Below, in pieces: positions 19,164 through 27,722 of a DNA stretch of 64,000 bases. The DNA comes from Luteimonas sp. (GTDB lineage Bacteria > Pseudomonadota > Gammaproteobacteria > Xanthomonadales > Xanthomonadaceae). Each line of letters begins with the position of its first letter. Within the stretch, counting starts at the first letter, position 1. The DNA lies in the NCBI GenBank assembly GCA_024707405.1, contig JANPZU010000001.1, forward strand, positions 372,001 through 436,000, read 5' to 3'. A program made the translations under genes and the position numbers. The notes under the pieces are model-generated. The model made no database searches and was not told where the DNA came from. It saw only the letters and a program-made list of their open reading frames with translations.

Positions 19164-19242
19164 CCGCACGCAATACCGCTGACGCCTGGCACGCCGCGCG
19201 CAACGCGCGGCACGGCGTCGCTCGACACAGGGGATCCCGACC

Positions 19243-19983
19243 ATGACCCAGCGCATCGCCGTCGTCACCGGCGGCATCGGCGGACTCGGCACCGCGATCT
19301 GCAAGGCACTCGCCGCGGATGGCCGCACCGTCATCGCCGCCGACCTCGATGGACACCCCGAACGCGTCGCGCGCTTCGAGCACGAGGTCGACGGACTCGA
19401 CATCCGCTTCGCTCCGCTCGATGTCGCCGACTTCAATGCCTGCGCGACCTTCGTCGAAGCGATCCAGCGCGAGCACGGTTCGCTCGACATCCTCGTCAAC
19501 AACGCCGGCATCACCCGCGATGCGACCCTGCGCAAGATGGCACCTGAGCAGTGGCAGTTGCTGCTCGACGTGAACCTCACCAGCGCGTTCAACCTGTGCC
19601 GTGGCGCCATCGACGGCATGATCGAACGCGGCTTCGGGCGCGTCGTCAACATCAGTTCGGTCAGCGGCCAGACCGGCAACTTCGGACAGACCAACTACGC
19701 CGCGGCCAAGGCCGGGCTGCATGGTTTCACCATGTCGCTGGCGCGCGAAACCGCGACCAAGGGCATCACCGTCAACAGCGTGTCACCCGGCTACATCGAA
19801 ACCCCGATGACGCGTGCGATGCCCGATGCCGTGCGCGAACGCACGCAGGCTCAGATTCCGGTCGGCCGCCTCGGCCAGCCAGGCGACATCGCACGCGCGG
19901 TCGCCTTCCTCGCCGCCGAGGACGCCGGCTACATCACCGGCGCCAACCTGCCGGTGAATGGCGGCCTGTTCATGGATTACTGA
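19243..19983 (+). CDS. phaB: Acetoacetyl-CoA reductase (PhaB/PhbB), copy 2
   Basis: A second 246-residue short-chain dehydrogenase of the same family and exact length as the gene at 17717. It shows TGGIGGLG, NNAGITRDATLRKM, the catalytic Ser in ISSVSGQTGNFGQ, YAAAKAG and NLPVNGGLFMDY. The two proteins are clearly diverged outside the motifs, so this is an old duplication or separate acquisition rather than a recent copy. The region after the first strand (AADLDGHPERVARFEHEVDG) differs most. It lies 79 bases after phaR and may be cotranscribed with it. Confidence 0.87.
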   Translation: MTQRIAVVTGGIGGLGTAICKALAADGRTVIAADLDGHPERVARFEHEVDGLDIRFAPLDVADFNACATFVEAIQREHGSLDILVNNAGITRDATLRKMAPEQWQLLLDVNLTSAFNLCRGAIDGMIERGFGRVVNISSVSGQTGNFGQTNYAAAKAGLHGFTMSLARETATKGITVNSVSPGYIETPMTRAMPDAVRERTQAQIPVGRLGQPGDIARAVAFLAAEDAGYITGANLPVNGGLFMDY

Positions 19984-20014
19984 GGCACGTAACGCGCAAA
20001 GGACAGCGCATTGC

Positions 20015-20929
20015 TCAGGGCTGCCCTGCGCTGCCGCCCGCCGTCTCGCAGAAACGCTTCCGGTACTCCAATGCCTTCGGCATCAACGCACCGAGGTTCT
20101 GGATGCGCGTGCCGGGATTGGGATGCGTCGAAGAGAATTCCGGCGGCGCCTGCCCGCCACTGGCCGCGCTCATGCGCTCCCACAGCGGCACCGCCTCCTC
20201 GGGGTTGAAGCAGGCGGCAGCGGCGAGCATCAGCCCCACCTCGTCCGCCTGCGTTTCATGCTGGCGCGCATACGGCAGCAGGTAGCCGTAACCCATCGCG
20301 GCCATCACCATCTGCTGCTGTTGCGGATCCATTCCGCTCATCGCGCCGGCCATCTGCCCGATCTGGGTCAGCTTCTGCTGCGACATGCGTTGCGCACCGT
20401 GACGCAGCAATGCATGTGCGATTTCGTGCCCCATCACCACGGCCACCGCATCGGCGTTCTGCGCCACCGGGATCAGGCCGGTGTAGACCGCCATCTTGCC
20501 GCCTGGCAGGCAGAACGCATTGGCCTGGTCGGACTGGATGACGTTGACGTCCCACTCGAACTCCTCCCAGATCGGCTCGATCCGGGTGCCCTTCTCCTGC
20601 GCGATGGCATTGGCCACCTGCGGCACCTTGCTGATCAGCCGTTGCGCGATCGTGCGCACTTCGCGTGCGATCTGCGAATTGGGATCGACCGGCCGCTCCT
20701 GCTGCAGGATCTCCTGATAAGCCTCCAGCCCCAGCGCCTTCTCCTGCTCGATGCCGATCGAGCCGTCGATCAGCACCTTCTCACCGGTGTACGGATCGAC
20801 CGTCTGGTTGGAGAAGTAGTAGTACAGGCCGTATCCGGCGAACAGCACCAGGATCAGCAATCGCGGATTGAAGCCGCGACGCCGTGATGTTTGCTGGTCG
20901 CGACGGCCGCCGAACGGATCCTGCCGCAT
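20015..20929 (-). CDS. M48 family metalloprotease, LoiP-like
   Basis: A 304-residue protein with one N-terminal membrane anchor (about residues 23-40, LLILVLFAGYGLYYYF) and a periplasmic M48 peptidase domain. The zinc site is HEIAH in GHEIAHALLRHGAQRM, with the third ligand in HETQADEVG. The organisation is typical of LoiP/YcaL/BepA-like envelope proteases that process outer membrane proteins. It lacks the TPR repeats of BepA. It is convergent with phaB copy 2 and follows the gene at 20976 by 46 bases on the same strand. Confidence 0.87.
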   Translation of the reverse strand: MRQDPFGGRRDQQTSRRRGFNPRLLILVLFAGYGLYYYFSNQTVDPYTGEKVLIDGSIGIEQEKALGLEAYQEILQQERPVDPNSQIAREVRTIAQRLISKVPQVANAIAQEKGTRIEPIWEEFEWDVNVIQSDQANAFCLPGGKMAVYTGLIPVAQNADAVAVVMGHEIAHALLRHGAQRMSQQKLTQIGQMAGAMSGMDPQQQQMVMAAMGYGYLLPYARQHETQADEVGLMLAAAACFNPEEAVPLWERMSAASGGQAPPEFSSTHPNPGTRIQNLGALMPKALEYRKRFCETAGGSAGQP

Positions 20930-20975
20930 CTTTCGCTCTCCCGTCCCCGCGGGGACTCGTCAATCCATCGAAACG

Positions 20976-22835
20976 CTACAGGTCGCGCGCCACGCGGAAC
21001 CCGACCTTGGCATTGGTGGTGTCCACCTGCGCCGGCGCCCGCCATGCCGAACGCGTCTGCGCCGGCGAACTGGACCAGGAACCACCGCGGATCACCTGGT
21101 CGCGACACCCCGGGTTGACCCAGGCCGAGCCATCCTGCGGCGCGCGACGGTAATTATCATGCCAGCAATCGGCCACCCATTCGCTCACGTTGCCGGCAAG
21201 GTCGTGCAGGCCCCATGCATTGGGCGTGAAGTTCCCCACCGGCGCCGGCCCCCAGTACCCGTCCTCGTAACCGGCGAAGGCATTCGCCCACTGCCGGCCG
21301 CCCAGCGAGCGATCCAATGCGCCGGTGGTGTTGGCCACGCCTTGCGGCGGCATTCCGCTACCCCAGGGGTAGCGTTCCTGCCCGCCCGCACGCAGGGCGT
21401 ATTCGAACTCGGCCTCGCTAGGCAACCGGTAGCGCTGCCGGGTCTGTGTGGCCAGCCAGTCGGCGTAGGCTTCGGCATCGCGCGCACTGACATGCAGCAC
21501 CGGCAGGTCGTCGCCGGCCGGCATTCCGCGGTAATCCGAGCGCCAGTCGACGCGGCTTCGGCGAACGAAGTTGTTGCTGCGTTCGTCGTAGGCCATCGAG
21601 TAGCCGCGGCGCTCGGCCCGCGTCTGGTGCCCGGTGGCGGCGATGAAACGCCGGAATTCACCGACGGTGACTTCATGGATCGACAGCGCGAAACCGCGGT
21701 TGAAGCGGATCGGGCGTTGCGGACGCTCGTTGTCGGACGAATCGGGTTCGCCCGGTGGCGAGCCCATCGTGAACGCCCCGTGCGGCACGACCGCCATCTG
21801 CGGCCCGCGCCCGCCCCCATCGAGCGCATCGGTGAACACCTGGCCGGGGCCGTAGAGACCGTAATGCACTGCCAGGTCGATGCGTTCTCGCAGTTCAATC
21901 GCGGCGGGCTCGCCGGGCCGCGCGATGCGCAGCATTTCCACCAGATGCCCGCGCGCCACGTTGACGCCGTTCAACCGCGGCAACGCTGCGATGCCCTGGT
22001 CGCGCAGGCGCACGATGCGTGCGGCACGCATGCGTTCGATGCGCTCGCGCGCATCGGCGACGGTCGACACGCCATCGTCCGGGCGCACTTCGTGCGCATG
22101 GGCCAACCAGCGCCCGGATGCGTCGTAATCGGCCGCGTCGGCCGCAACCTCGGCACGGCGGATCATCGCGCTCTCGACGGCGGCGATGTTCTGCATCGCC
22201 CGTGATTGCCGCGGCCGCAGCTCCAGCACCGCGCGGAACTTCGGCAATGCGCCATCGCCGGTTTCGCCCAGGCGCCCTTCGGCGAACGCACGTTCGCCCT
22301 CGACGTTCAGTTGCCACGCCTGCTCGGCGGTGTCCACCCGCCCCAGGTAGGCCACCACGCCCTCGTCGTCGGCACGGATGCTGCGCGTCACCGCCGCGAT
22401 GCGCTGCGCTGTGCGCAAGGCCTCGATGTCGTCGTCGGCATTGGACAAGGCCGCACGGCCGTCTCCCAGCAACTGGCGCAACGCACGCTCCAGCCCGCGC
22501 TCGGCATTGCCGGCCATCGCGGGCCAGTTGCGCAATTCGAGGAAGACCGGGATCGCTGCATCGGTATCCTCGAACAGCCGGCCTTCGGCCAAGGCCCGGT
22601 CGGCGCGACGCAATGCATCCGCCTCCCCGCCCTCTTCGATCGTCACCTGCGGCACGCGCCAGGTCAGGCTGTCGGCGAGGCTGTCGTCGCCGCTGATGGT
22701 CACGCTGCCATCGTGTCGCGCGGCATCCGCCGCGGCCTCTTCCGGCGGCGCTTCGCCGCGCGTGCACGCCACGCACAGCACGCACAGCAGCAGTGCCGCG
22801 ATGCCGGAACGGATTGTCGTGCGGCCTGTTTCCAC
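20976..22835 (-). CDS. Lipoprotein with formylglycine-generating-enzyme-like (SUMF1) domain
   Basis: A 619-residue protein that begins with a lipoprotein-type signal (LLLCVLCVAC, acylated Cys near residue 24). An Ala/Arg-rich helical middle (about 60-330) with TPR-like character is followed by a C-terminal FGE-sulfatase domain (about 345-619): GAFTMGSPPGEPDSSDNERP, YRLPSEAEFEYALRAG, GLHDLAGNVSEWVADCW, QVIRGGSW, KVGFRVARDL. The two copper-binding cysteines of true formylglycine-generating enzymes, expected after RGGSW, are absent (SSSPAQTRSAWRAP). A binding or structural role is therefore more likely than sulfatase activation. The GTG start at 22835 has GGAAAG just upstream. Confidence 0.85.
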   Translation of the reverse strand: METGRTTIRSGIAALLLCVLCVACTRGEAPPEEAAADAARHDGSVTISGDDSLADSLTWRVPQVTIEEGGEADALRRADRALAEGRLFEDTDAAIPVFLELRNWPAMAGNAERGLERALRQLLGDGRAALSNADDDIEALRTAQRIAAVTRSIRADDEGVVAYLGRVDTAEQAWQLNVEGERAFAEGRLGETGDGALPKFRAVLELRPRQSRAMQNIAAVESAMIRRAEVAADAADYDASGRWLAHAHEVRPDDGVSTVADARERIERMRAARIVRLRDQGIAALPRLNGVNVARGHLVEMLRIARPGEPAAIELRERIDLAVHYGLYGPGQVFTDALDGGGRGPQMAVVPHGAFTMGSPPGEPDSSDNERPQRPIRFNRGFALSIHEVTVGEFRRFIAATGHQTRAERRGYSMAYDERSNNFVRRSRVDWRSDYRGMPAGDDLPVLHVSARDAEAYADWLATQTRQRYRLPSEAEFEYALRAGGQERYPWGSGMPPQGVANTTGALDRSLGGRQWANAFAGYEDGYWGPAPVGNFTPNAWGLHDLAGNVSEWVADCWHDNYRRAPQDGSAWVNPGCRDQVIRGGSWSSSPAQTRSAWRAPAQVDTTNAKVGFRVARDL

Positions 22836-22922
22836 CTTTCCAGATTAAGGCACCCCGGCGCAACACGCGACAACGGCATGTGTACGTTGCCAGCGATCAT
22901 CGGCTGCCGGTACGCTGGCGGC

Positions 22923-24052
22923 ATGCCTTCACCCGCCCTCTGGGTCCAAGACCCCGACCGACTGCGCGACCTCCTCGACCCAGTGTCCGGACGCATCGGC
23001 CTCGACACCGAATTCATCCGCGAACGCACCTACTGGCCGCAACTGGCGCTGGTGCAGATCGCCATCGACGCACCCGGCGGCGACGATCCCGTGATCCTGC
23101 TGGTCGATCCGCTCGTGCCCGGCATCGGCGACGCGCTGCGTCCGTTGCTGCTCGATACCTCGGTCGAAAAGATCATGCACAGCGCCGGCGAAGACCTGGT
23201 CGCGCTGCAGCACGCCTTCGGCGCAGTCCCCGAACCGTTGTTCGACACCCAGGTCGCCGCTGCGCTGGTCGGCATCGGCGCCGGCACCGGCTACCAGCGC
23301 CTGGTGCAGGACATCACGGGCGTCTCGCTGGCCAAGGGCGAGACGCGCTCGGACTGGCTGCGCCGCCCGTTGTCGCCATCGCAACTCGAATACGCCGCCG
23401 ACGACGTCCGCCACCTGTTCGCGATGCACGACGCGCTCGCGCAACGCCTGGACACGCTCGGTCGCCGCGCATGGCTGGAAGAGGACTGCGCACGCATGAC
23501 CCATGCCGCGCGCGACGAGAACGGCGAACGCTGGCCGCATCTGTCACTGCGTGCCGCGCAGTTCCTCGATGACGGTGCCCAACGCCGCCTGTTGCGCCTG
23601 CTGCGCTGGCGCGAGTCGCACGCACGCAGCAGCGACCGGCCGCGGAGCTGGATCCTCGACAACGAACTGGCGACCACGCTCGCCCGGGAAGCGCCAAGCG
23701 ACCCATCCGCATTGCAGGCAATCCTCGACCGCCACCCCAAGGCGCCACACAAACTGGCCGGCAAGATCCTGCAGGCGCTGTCCACGCCACTCGCCGACGA
23801 AGACGACGCCCCCCGCCACGCTCGGACGACCGCGACAAACGCGCGCTGCGCCGCCTGCAGGACGCCGTGGCCGCACGCAGCACCGAGCTCGGCCTGCCCG
23901 ACGGCGTGCTCGCCTCGCGCCGTTGGCTGGAAGCCCTGCTCGACGACGGCGACTGGCCGGGACAACTGGCCGGCTGGCGCAGGCAGCAGCTCGAACCGGC
24001 GCTGGCGCCGCTGCTGGCGGCAACTGGCAGCACCGCGGACTCGACCGTATAA
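22923..24052 (+). pseudogene. rnd: Ribonuclease D, disrupted by a -1 frameshift (possibly sequence error)
   Basis: A 3'-5' exoribonuclease for tRNA maturation. The DEDDy exonuclease domain is intact (LDTEFIRERTYWPQLALVQI, IMHSAGEDL, LEYAADDVRHL), followed by the HRDC-containing region. After about residue 297 the frame breaks at a run of six C (23809-23814). The expected C-terminus continues in the +2 frame as SDDRDKRALRRLQDAV...LGLPDGVLASRRWLE and stops at 24052, directly before tRNA-Ala. One extra C would restore a full-length protein of normal size. Unrepaired, the frame reads on through the tRNA gene to 24149. Both halves look conserved. Confidence 0.85.
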
Positions 24053-24068
24053 TCGAGCACTCACGTGT

Positions 24069-24144
<76 letters not shown>

Positions 24145-24178
24145 TTTGATAGTCCGCGACAGTCCGTAGACGTCCGCT

Positions 24179-24222
24179 AAAGGCCGGATTTTCCTAGAAA
24201 AATAGGGGAATCTGGCCTTTTT
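24179..24222. terminator. Hairpin and T run downstream of tRNA-Ala
   Basis: AAAGGCCGGATTTTCC pairs with GGGGAATCTGGCCTTT around an A/T-rich loop and runs into TTTTT. It probably ends the tRNA transcript. It shares the ending GGCCTTTTTCGT with the terminator at 39303, on the far side of the mobile element. Confidence 0.75.
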
Positions 24223-24265
24223 CGTTCCGGGGCCGTCCGCCGTTGTCCGTTGCAATCCGCGTTTC

Positions 24266-24285
24266 GTGGGGGTATGACTGGGGGT
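24266..24285 (+). repeat. 20-bp end repeat, left copy
   Basis: GTGGGGGTATGACTGGGGGT, identical to 39188-39207. It is itself two direct repeats of TGGGGGT spaced by ATGAC. The position, about 120 bases inside the left end, would suit an arm-type integrase-binding site (inference). Confidence 0.85.
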
Positions 24286-24741
24286 GTGCGGGGATTTTCC
24301 CCGAAACCGGATACCCCCGTGGACGAAAGCGCTCTTCTTGCAGCGGAACCCCGCGCCAAGCCGTACAAGATATTCCCCGGCGCGCGCGGTATCTACCTGC
24401 AGATCCAGCCCAACGGCGGCAAGTACTGGCGCTACCGAATCCGTCGGAACGGAATCAACACCACGCTCTCGCTCGGCACGTTTCCGGAGACCCCGATCTC
24501 CGCAGCATTGATTGAACGCGACCGCCTCCTCGCTCAGGCTCGCGCAGGCCTGAACCCTTCCGACGAGCGTCGGGCGATCCGCGAGGCAGCCAAGCCCCCG
24601 GCATTCGCAGTGGCCCTTTCCGAGCGTGGCGCGCTCTCCATCACCATCGACGGCCGACCGCTGCACCTGTCCCCTGCGCAGACCGAAGCGGTCCGCGCCG
24701 TGCTGCTGACCGAAGTCGAAGGGGATGCACCGTGCCCCTGA
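24274..24741 (+). CDS. Stand-alone arm-DNA-binding (DUF4102) domain protein
   Basis: A protein of about 155 residues whose middle (KPYKIFPGARGIYLQIQPNG, then GKYWRYRIRRNG and LSLGTFPETPISAALIERDR) matches the N-terminal arm-type DNA-binding domain of P4-like integrases. It is clearly related to the first 90 residues of the neighbouring integrase, but it has no catalytic domain. The C-terminal 50 residues are of unknown type. The start is uncertain: ATG 24274 lies inside the 20-bp repeat, and GTG 24319 is an alternative. It overlaps the integrase start by ten bases, so the two are probably cotranslated. It could compete for or modulate integrase arm sites. Confidence 0.7.
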   Translation: MTGGVRGFSPKPDTPVDESALLAAEPRAKPYKIFPGARGIYLQIQPNGGKYWRYRIRRNGINTTLSLGTFPETPISAALIERDRLLAQARAGLNPSDERRAIREAAKPPAFAVALSERGALSITIDGRPLHLSPAQTEAVRAVLLTEVEGDAPCP

Positions 24742-25958
24742 CCGACGTCTCCATCCGCAAGGCCAAGCCGACCGAGAAGACTCAGAAGCTCTTCGATGGC
24801 GGCGGCCTGTTCCTGGAGATCACGCCAGCCGGTGGCAAGCGCTGGCGCCAGAAGTATCGCTTCGGCGGCAAGGAGAAGCTGCTGGCCCATGGCACCTATC
24901 CCGAGGTCAGCCTCGCCGAGGCACGCGAGCGACGCGACCACGCTCGCAAGCTGCTGGCCAACGGCGTCGACCCGGGCGAGCACAGGAAGGCCCAGAAGAT
25001 CGCTGGCGAGGAACGCGCCGCCAACAACTTCGAGGCGGTCGCCCGCGAGTGGTTCGCCAAGTTCTCGAAGGGCTGGGCCAAGTCGCACGCCGACAAGATC
25101 CTCAGCCGGCTGGAGAACGACCTGTTCCCGTGGCTGGGAGCCCGCCCTATCGCCGACATCAAGGCGCCTGAGCTCCTTCGCTGTCTGCGTCGGATCGAGA
25201 GCCGCGGGGCGCTGGAGACCGCGCACCGCGTCCTGCAGAACGCCGGGCAGGTGTTCCGCTACGCCATCGCCACCGGCCGGGCTGATCGTGATCCGTCCTC
25301 TGACCTGCGTGGCGCCCTCGCACCGTGGAAGCCCCAGCACTACCCCGCCCCGACGGATCCGAAGGCCGTGGGCGAGCTCATGCGCGCGATCGACGGCTAC
25401 AGCGGCGGCCTCGTGGTCAAGGCGATGCTGCGACTCGCACCGCTGGTCTTCGTCCGCCCCGGTGAGCTGCGGCAAGCCGAGTGGGCCGAGATCGACCTGG
25501 ACGCCAAGGAATGGAACATCCCCGCGGCCAAGATGAAGATGCGCGAGCCGCACCTGGTGCCGCTGTCCAAGCAGGCTATCGCGATCCTGAAAGACCTGCA
25601 GCCGCTCACCGGCAACCGCACCCACGTCTTCCCCGGCGGCCACGATCCTCGCAAGCCGATGAGCGAGAACGCCCTGAACGCCGCCCTACGGCGCATGGGC
25701 TACGACAAGACCACGATGACCGCCCACGGCTTCCGCGCGATCGCGCGCACGCTGCTGGACGAGGAATTGAAGTTCCGGCCCGACTACATCGAGCACCAGC
25801 TCGCACACGCGGTGAAAGATCCGAACGGGCGCGCCTACAACCGCACTAGTCACCTCGCCGAGCGCCGCAAGATGATGCAGGCATGGGCTGACTACCTCGA
25901 CCGTCGGCGCGATGACACCGCCAAGGTTCTGGAGTTCGCGAAGAGGGCGAAGAAATGA
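24732..25958 (+). CDS. int: Tyrosine-type site-specific integrase (P4 family)
   Basis: A 408-residue recombinase expected to integrate and excise the element at tRNA-Ala. The N-terminal arm-binding domain (about 1-90: LTDVSIRKAKPTEKTQKLFD...GGLFLEITPAGGKRW) is followed by a core-binding domain (about 100-190) and the catalytic domain. All catalytic residues are present: Arg242 (RPGELR), His332 and Arg335 (HGFR), His355/His359 (HQLAH) and nucleophile Tyr369 (RAYNRT). The GTG start is at 24732. Adjacency to the tRNA 3' end, reading away from it, is the usual arrangement for this family. The gene looks intact. Confidence 0.95.
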   Translation: MPLTDVSIRKAKPTEKTQKLFDGGGLFLEITPAGGKRWRQKYRFGGKEKLLAHGTYPEVSLAEARERRDHARKLLANGVDPGEHRKAQKIAGEERAANNFEAVAREWFAKFSKGWAKSHADKILSRLENDLFPWLGARPIADIKAPELLRCLRRIESRGALETAHRVLQNAGQVFRYAIATGRADRDPSSDLRGALAPWKPQHYPAPTDPKAVGELMRAIDGYSGGLVVKAMLRLAPLVFVRPGELRQAEWAEIDLDAKEWNIPAAKMKMREPHLVPLSKQAIAILKDLQPLTGNRTHVFPGGHDPRKPMSENALNAALRRMGYDKTTMTAHGFRAIARTLLDEELKFRPDYIEHQLAHAVKDPNGRAYNRTSHLAERRKMMQAWADYLDRRRDDTAKVLEFAKRAKK

Positions 25959-26077
25959 AGCGGTCGCAGCACATGCGACGGCCGCAAACAGAATCGGGCT
26001 GAGCCCGGTTAAGCGGCGGTGCCGGGTGGTGATGACACCCGGCCCGCCTTCCACAACCGTTCCGAAGGAGAACGATC

Positions 26078-26341
26078 ATGGCAACTGCAAGTGTAAACGT
26101 TACGAGTCAGAACCCCAGAAACCTGAGAATCGAAAAGAAGGACGCGTGGCGCCGATCCTTCACCGACAGCCTAGTCGGGATTCCCTTGAATGCAGTCAAT
26201 GCTTATGTGTGCTTCTCGATCATGGCTGCGTTTCCAAAGAAGACGCCAGCCGCAGAGGAGCTCAGCGAACGCTTCGATATGTCCCGGGCAACTGCCTATC
26301 GCTATCGCGCCGCTCTGATGGCCGTGCGAGGGGAGTTCTGA
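26078..26341 (+). CDS. Small helix-turn-helix protein
   Basis: An 87-residue protein with a C-terminal helix-turn-helix of the form AAEELSERFDMSRATAYRYR, which suggests a DNA-binding regulator. A strong Shine-Dalgarno AAGGAG precedes ATG 26078. It heads a run of small genes reading away from the integrase. It could be the element's repressor or excisionase control, but no family name can be given. Confidence 0.7.
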   Translation: MATASVNVTSQNPRNLRIEKKDAWRRSFTDSLVGIPLNAVNAYVCFSIMAAFPKKTPAAEELSERFDMSRATAYRYRAALMAVRGEF

Positions 26342-26343
26342 CT

Positions 26344-26553
26344 ATGGGAACTGAAAATGTAATTCAGCACCCCGCCCATCGTTTCGAGAAAGGCGAAGAG
26401 GCTGCGCTCCACTATGTGGAAGCCGCACTGGCTGCGCATCGGGAGTCCTTCGGCGAAGACTGCGAACTGAATCGCAAGATGCAGTGGGCAGTTACAGGTC
26501 TGCTGGAGCGGGCAATACAGATTCTCAACGCAGACGTGTACGGGGAGAACTGA
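26344..26553 (+). CDS. Hypothetical protein, 69 aa
   Basis: Start ATG 26344 lies two bases after the previous stop. The protein is acidic and helical (EEAALHYVEAALAAHRESFG) with no family I recognise. The packing with its neighbours supports it being expressed from the same operon. Confidence 0.55.
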   Translation: MGTENVIQHPAHRFEKGEEAALHYVEAALAAHRESFGEDCELNRKMQWAVTGLLERAIQILNADVYGEN

Positions 26554-26555
26554 TC

Positions 26556-26843
26556 ATGACAGTTGAATTCGTAGCAACCCAAGTCGACACACCCATAGAA
26601 GCTGCAGACGAAGTCATCCAGATACATCATCAGTGGAGAGAGCCCGATGCCTTCGAGCGCATCGCATTGCGGCTCCGTGGACTACAGACCATTGCGATGC
26701 TTGCTTCGATTTCCGACGATGCGGAAGGCCTGACGGATAAAGCTTGGCAGCCATTTCTGGGTTTCGTGGAGGTCTTGGCCGACGACATTCATCGCGACGC
26801 AGAACTGCTCTGGCGCCAACGCCACAAGGGGGCCCGACCATGA
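26556..26843 (+). CDS. Hypothetical protein, 95 aa
   Basis: ATG 26556 follows GGGGAG at a normal spacing and begins two bases after the preceding stop. The sequence is predicted mostly helical (DAFERIALRLRGLQTIAMLA; LTDKAWQPFLGFVEVLADDI). No known domain was recognised. It may be a small element-specific regulator. Its stop overlaps the next gene's ATG by four bases. Confidence 0.55.
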   Translation: MTVEFVATQVDTPIEAADEVIQIHHQWREPDAFERIALRLRGLQTIAMLASISDDAEGLTDKAWQPFLGFVEVLADDIHRDAELLWRQRHKGARP

Positions 26844-27046
26844 ACCAAAACCTCCGCGACGAGCTGGTGGATATCCTTCGAGAGGGAGCGCTTCCCCCGA
26901 CTGTTGTCGTCTTGCCCTCGGGTGAAAGCTTCAGTAGCGAAGCGCTGGCGCTGGCTCGCTTCTATGACAAGGCGATTGGCGAACAACGCGATGCACTTAA
27001 AACAATTGCGGTGGCCTTAGGCGCTGTCATTGAGGAGGAACCCTGA
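26840..27046 (+). CDS. Hypothetical protein, 68 aa
   Basis: ATG 26840 overlaps the previous stop (ATGA). Short acidic protein (NLRDELVDILREGALPP), no recognised family. Supported only by translational coupling and codon continuity. Confidence 0.5.
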   Translation: MNQNLRDELVDILREGALPPTVVVLPSGESFSSEALALARFYDKAIGEQRDALKTIAVALGAVIEEEP

Positions 27047-27048
27047 AC

Positions 27049-27255
27049 ATGACTCTGCCTCAGCATGAACTGAAAGCTCTAGCTATCGAACTGGCAGCGT
27101 CATTGCCAGACCCTCCGCCCAGAAGGGTCGAGATCGTGGCTGGCACCATGGTCGACAGCGAGAGCATGGACATAGCTCGGGCTCATGAGCGCGCCACGCC
27201 ACTGCAGAAGCGCGCCCTAGAGGCCGTCGTTGCAAGTTGGGAGCAGCCGACGTGA
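27049..27255 (+). CDS. Hypothetical protein, 68 aa
   Basis: ATG 27049 lies two bases after the previous stop, with GAGGAGGAA upstream as ribosome binding site. No family recognised. The next gene begins inside its last codons (GTGA). Confidence 0.5.
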   Translation: MTLPQHELKALAIELAASLPDPPPRRVEIVAGTMVDSESMDIARAHERATPLQKRALEAVVASWEQPT

Positions 27256-27632
27256 CCGCGCAGATCATCCGGTTTCCGGGATGCGAGTCTCCTATCCCTG
27301 CTGAGCCAGAACCAACTGACCCGCAAACTGCAGAGGCGGCATATGCCGACCGAGAGATGCGCGCGGCTATTGAGTTGTTTCTGCTACTTGTGGGAAGGAA
27401 TCAACGCACCGGGTCACCAGTACCGGCACACGACCCGAATGGCCCGATGTACAAGCTTGGCCCTTGGCACAACCCTGGAACGAATATGGATGGCTGCCTT
27501 CGGGTCGGTGAAAGTTCCCCCGAGATGTACCGTACCCATATGCTGAAGTGTGTCGTGAAGTATGCAGAGCGGACGTTACGGCGAGAAGAGAAGCAGAGGT
27601 TGCGTCAGGAGAAGAAGCGCGACAGGTCATAA
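27252..27632 (+). CDS. Hypothetical protein, 126 aa
   Basis: The GTG at 27252 overlaps the preceding TGA and starts TAQIIRFPG, a typical opening of short phage and island proteins. The C-terminus is strongly basic and helical (YAERTLRREEKQRLRQEKKR), which could contact nucleic acid. No family recognised. It ends the run of small genes that began at 26078. Confidence 0.55.
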   Translation: MTAQIIRFPGCESPIPAEPEPTDPQTAEAAYADREMRAAIELFLLLVGRNQRTGSPVPAHDPNGPMYKLGPWHNPGTNMDGCLRVGESSPEMYRTHMLKCVVKYAERTLRREEKQRLRQEKKRDRS

Positions 27633-27722
27633 CCGTTCAACCCGCATCTACCTCGACGGAGGGAACAGCCGGCCACCCTGCCGGCCTGGTGCGGGATCTC
27701 TCAGGGGCGCGGAGGGACGCGC

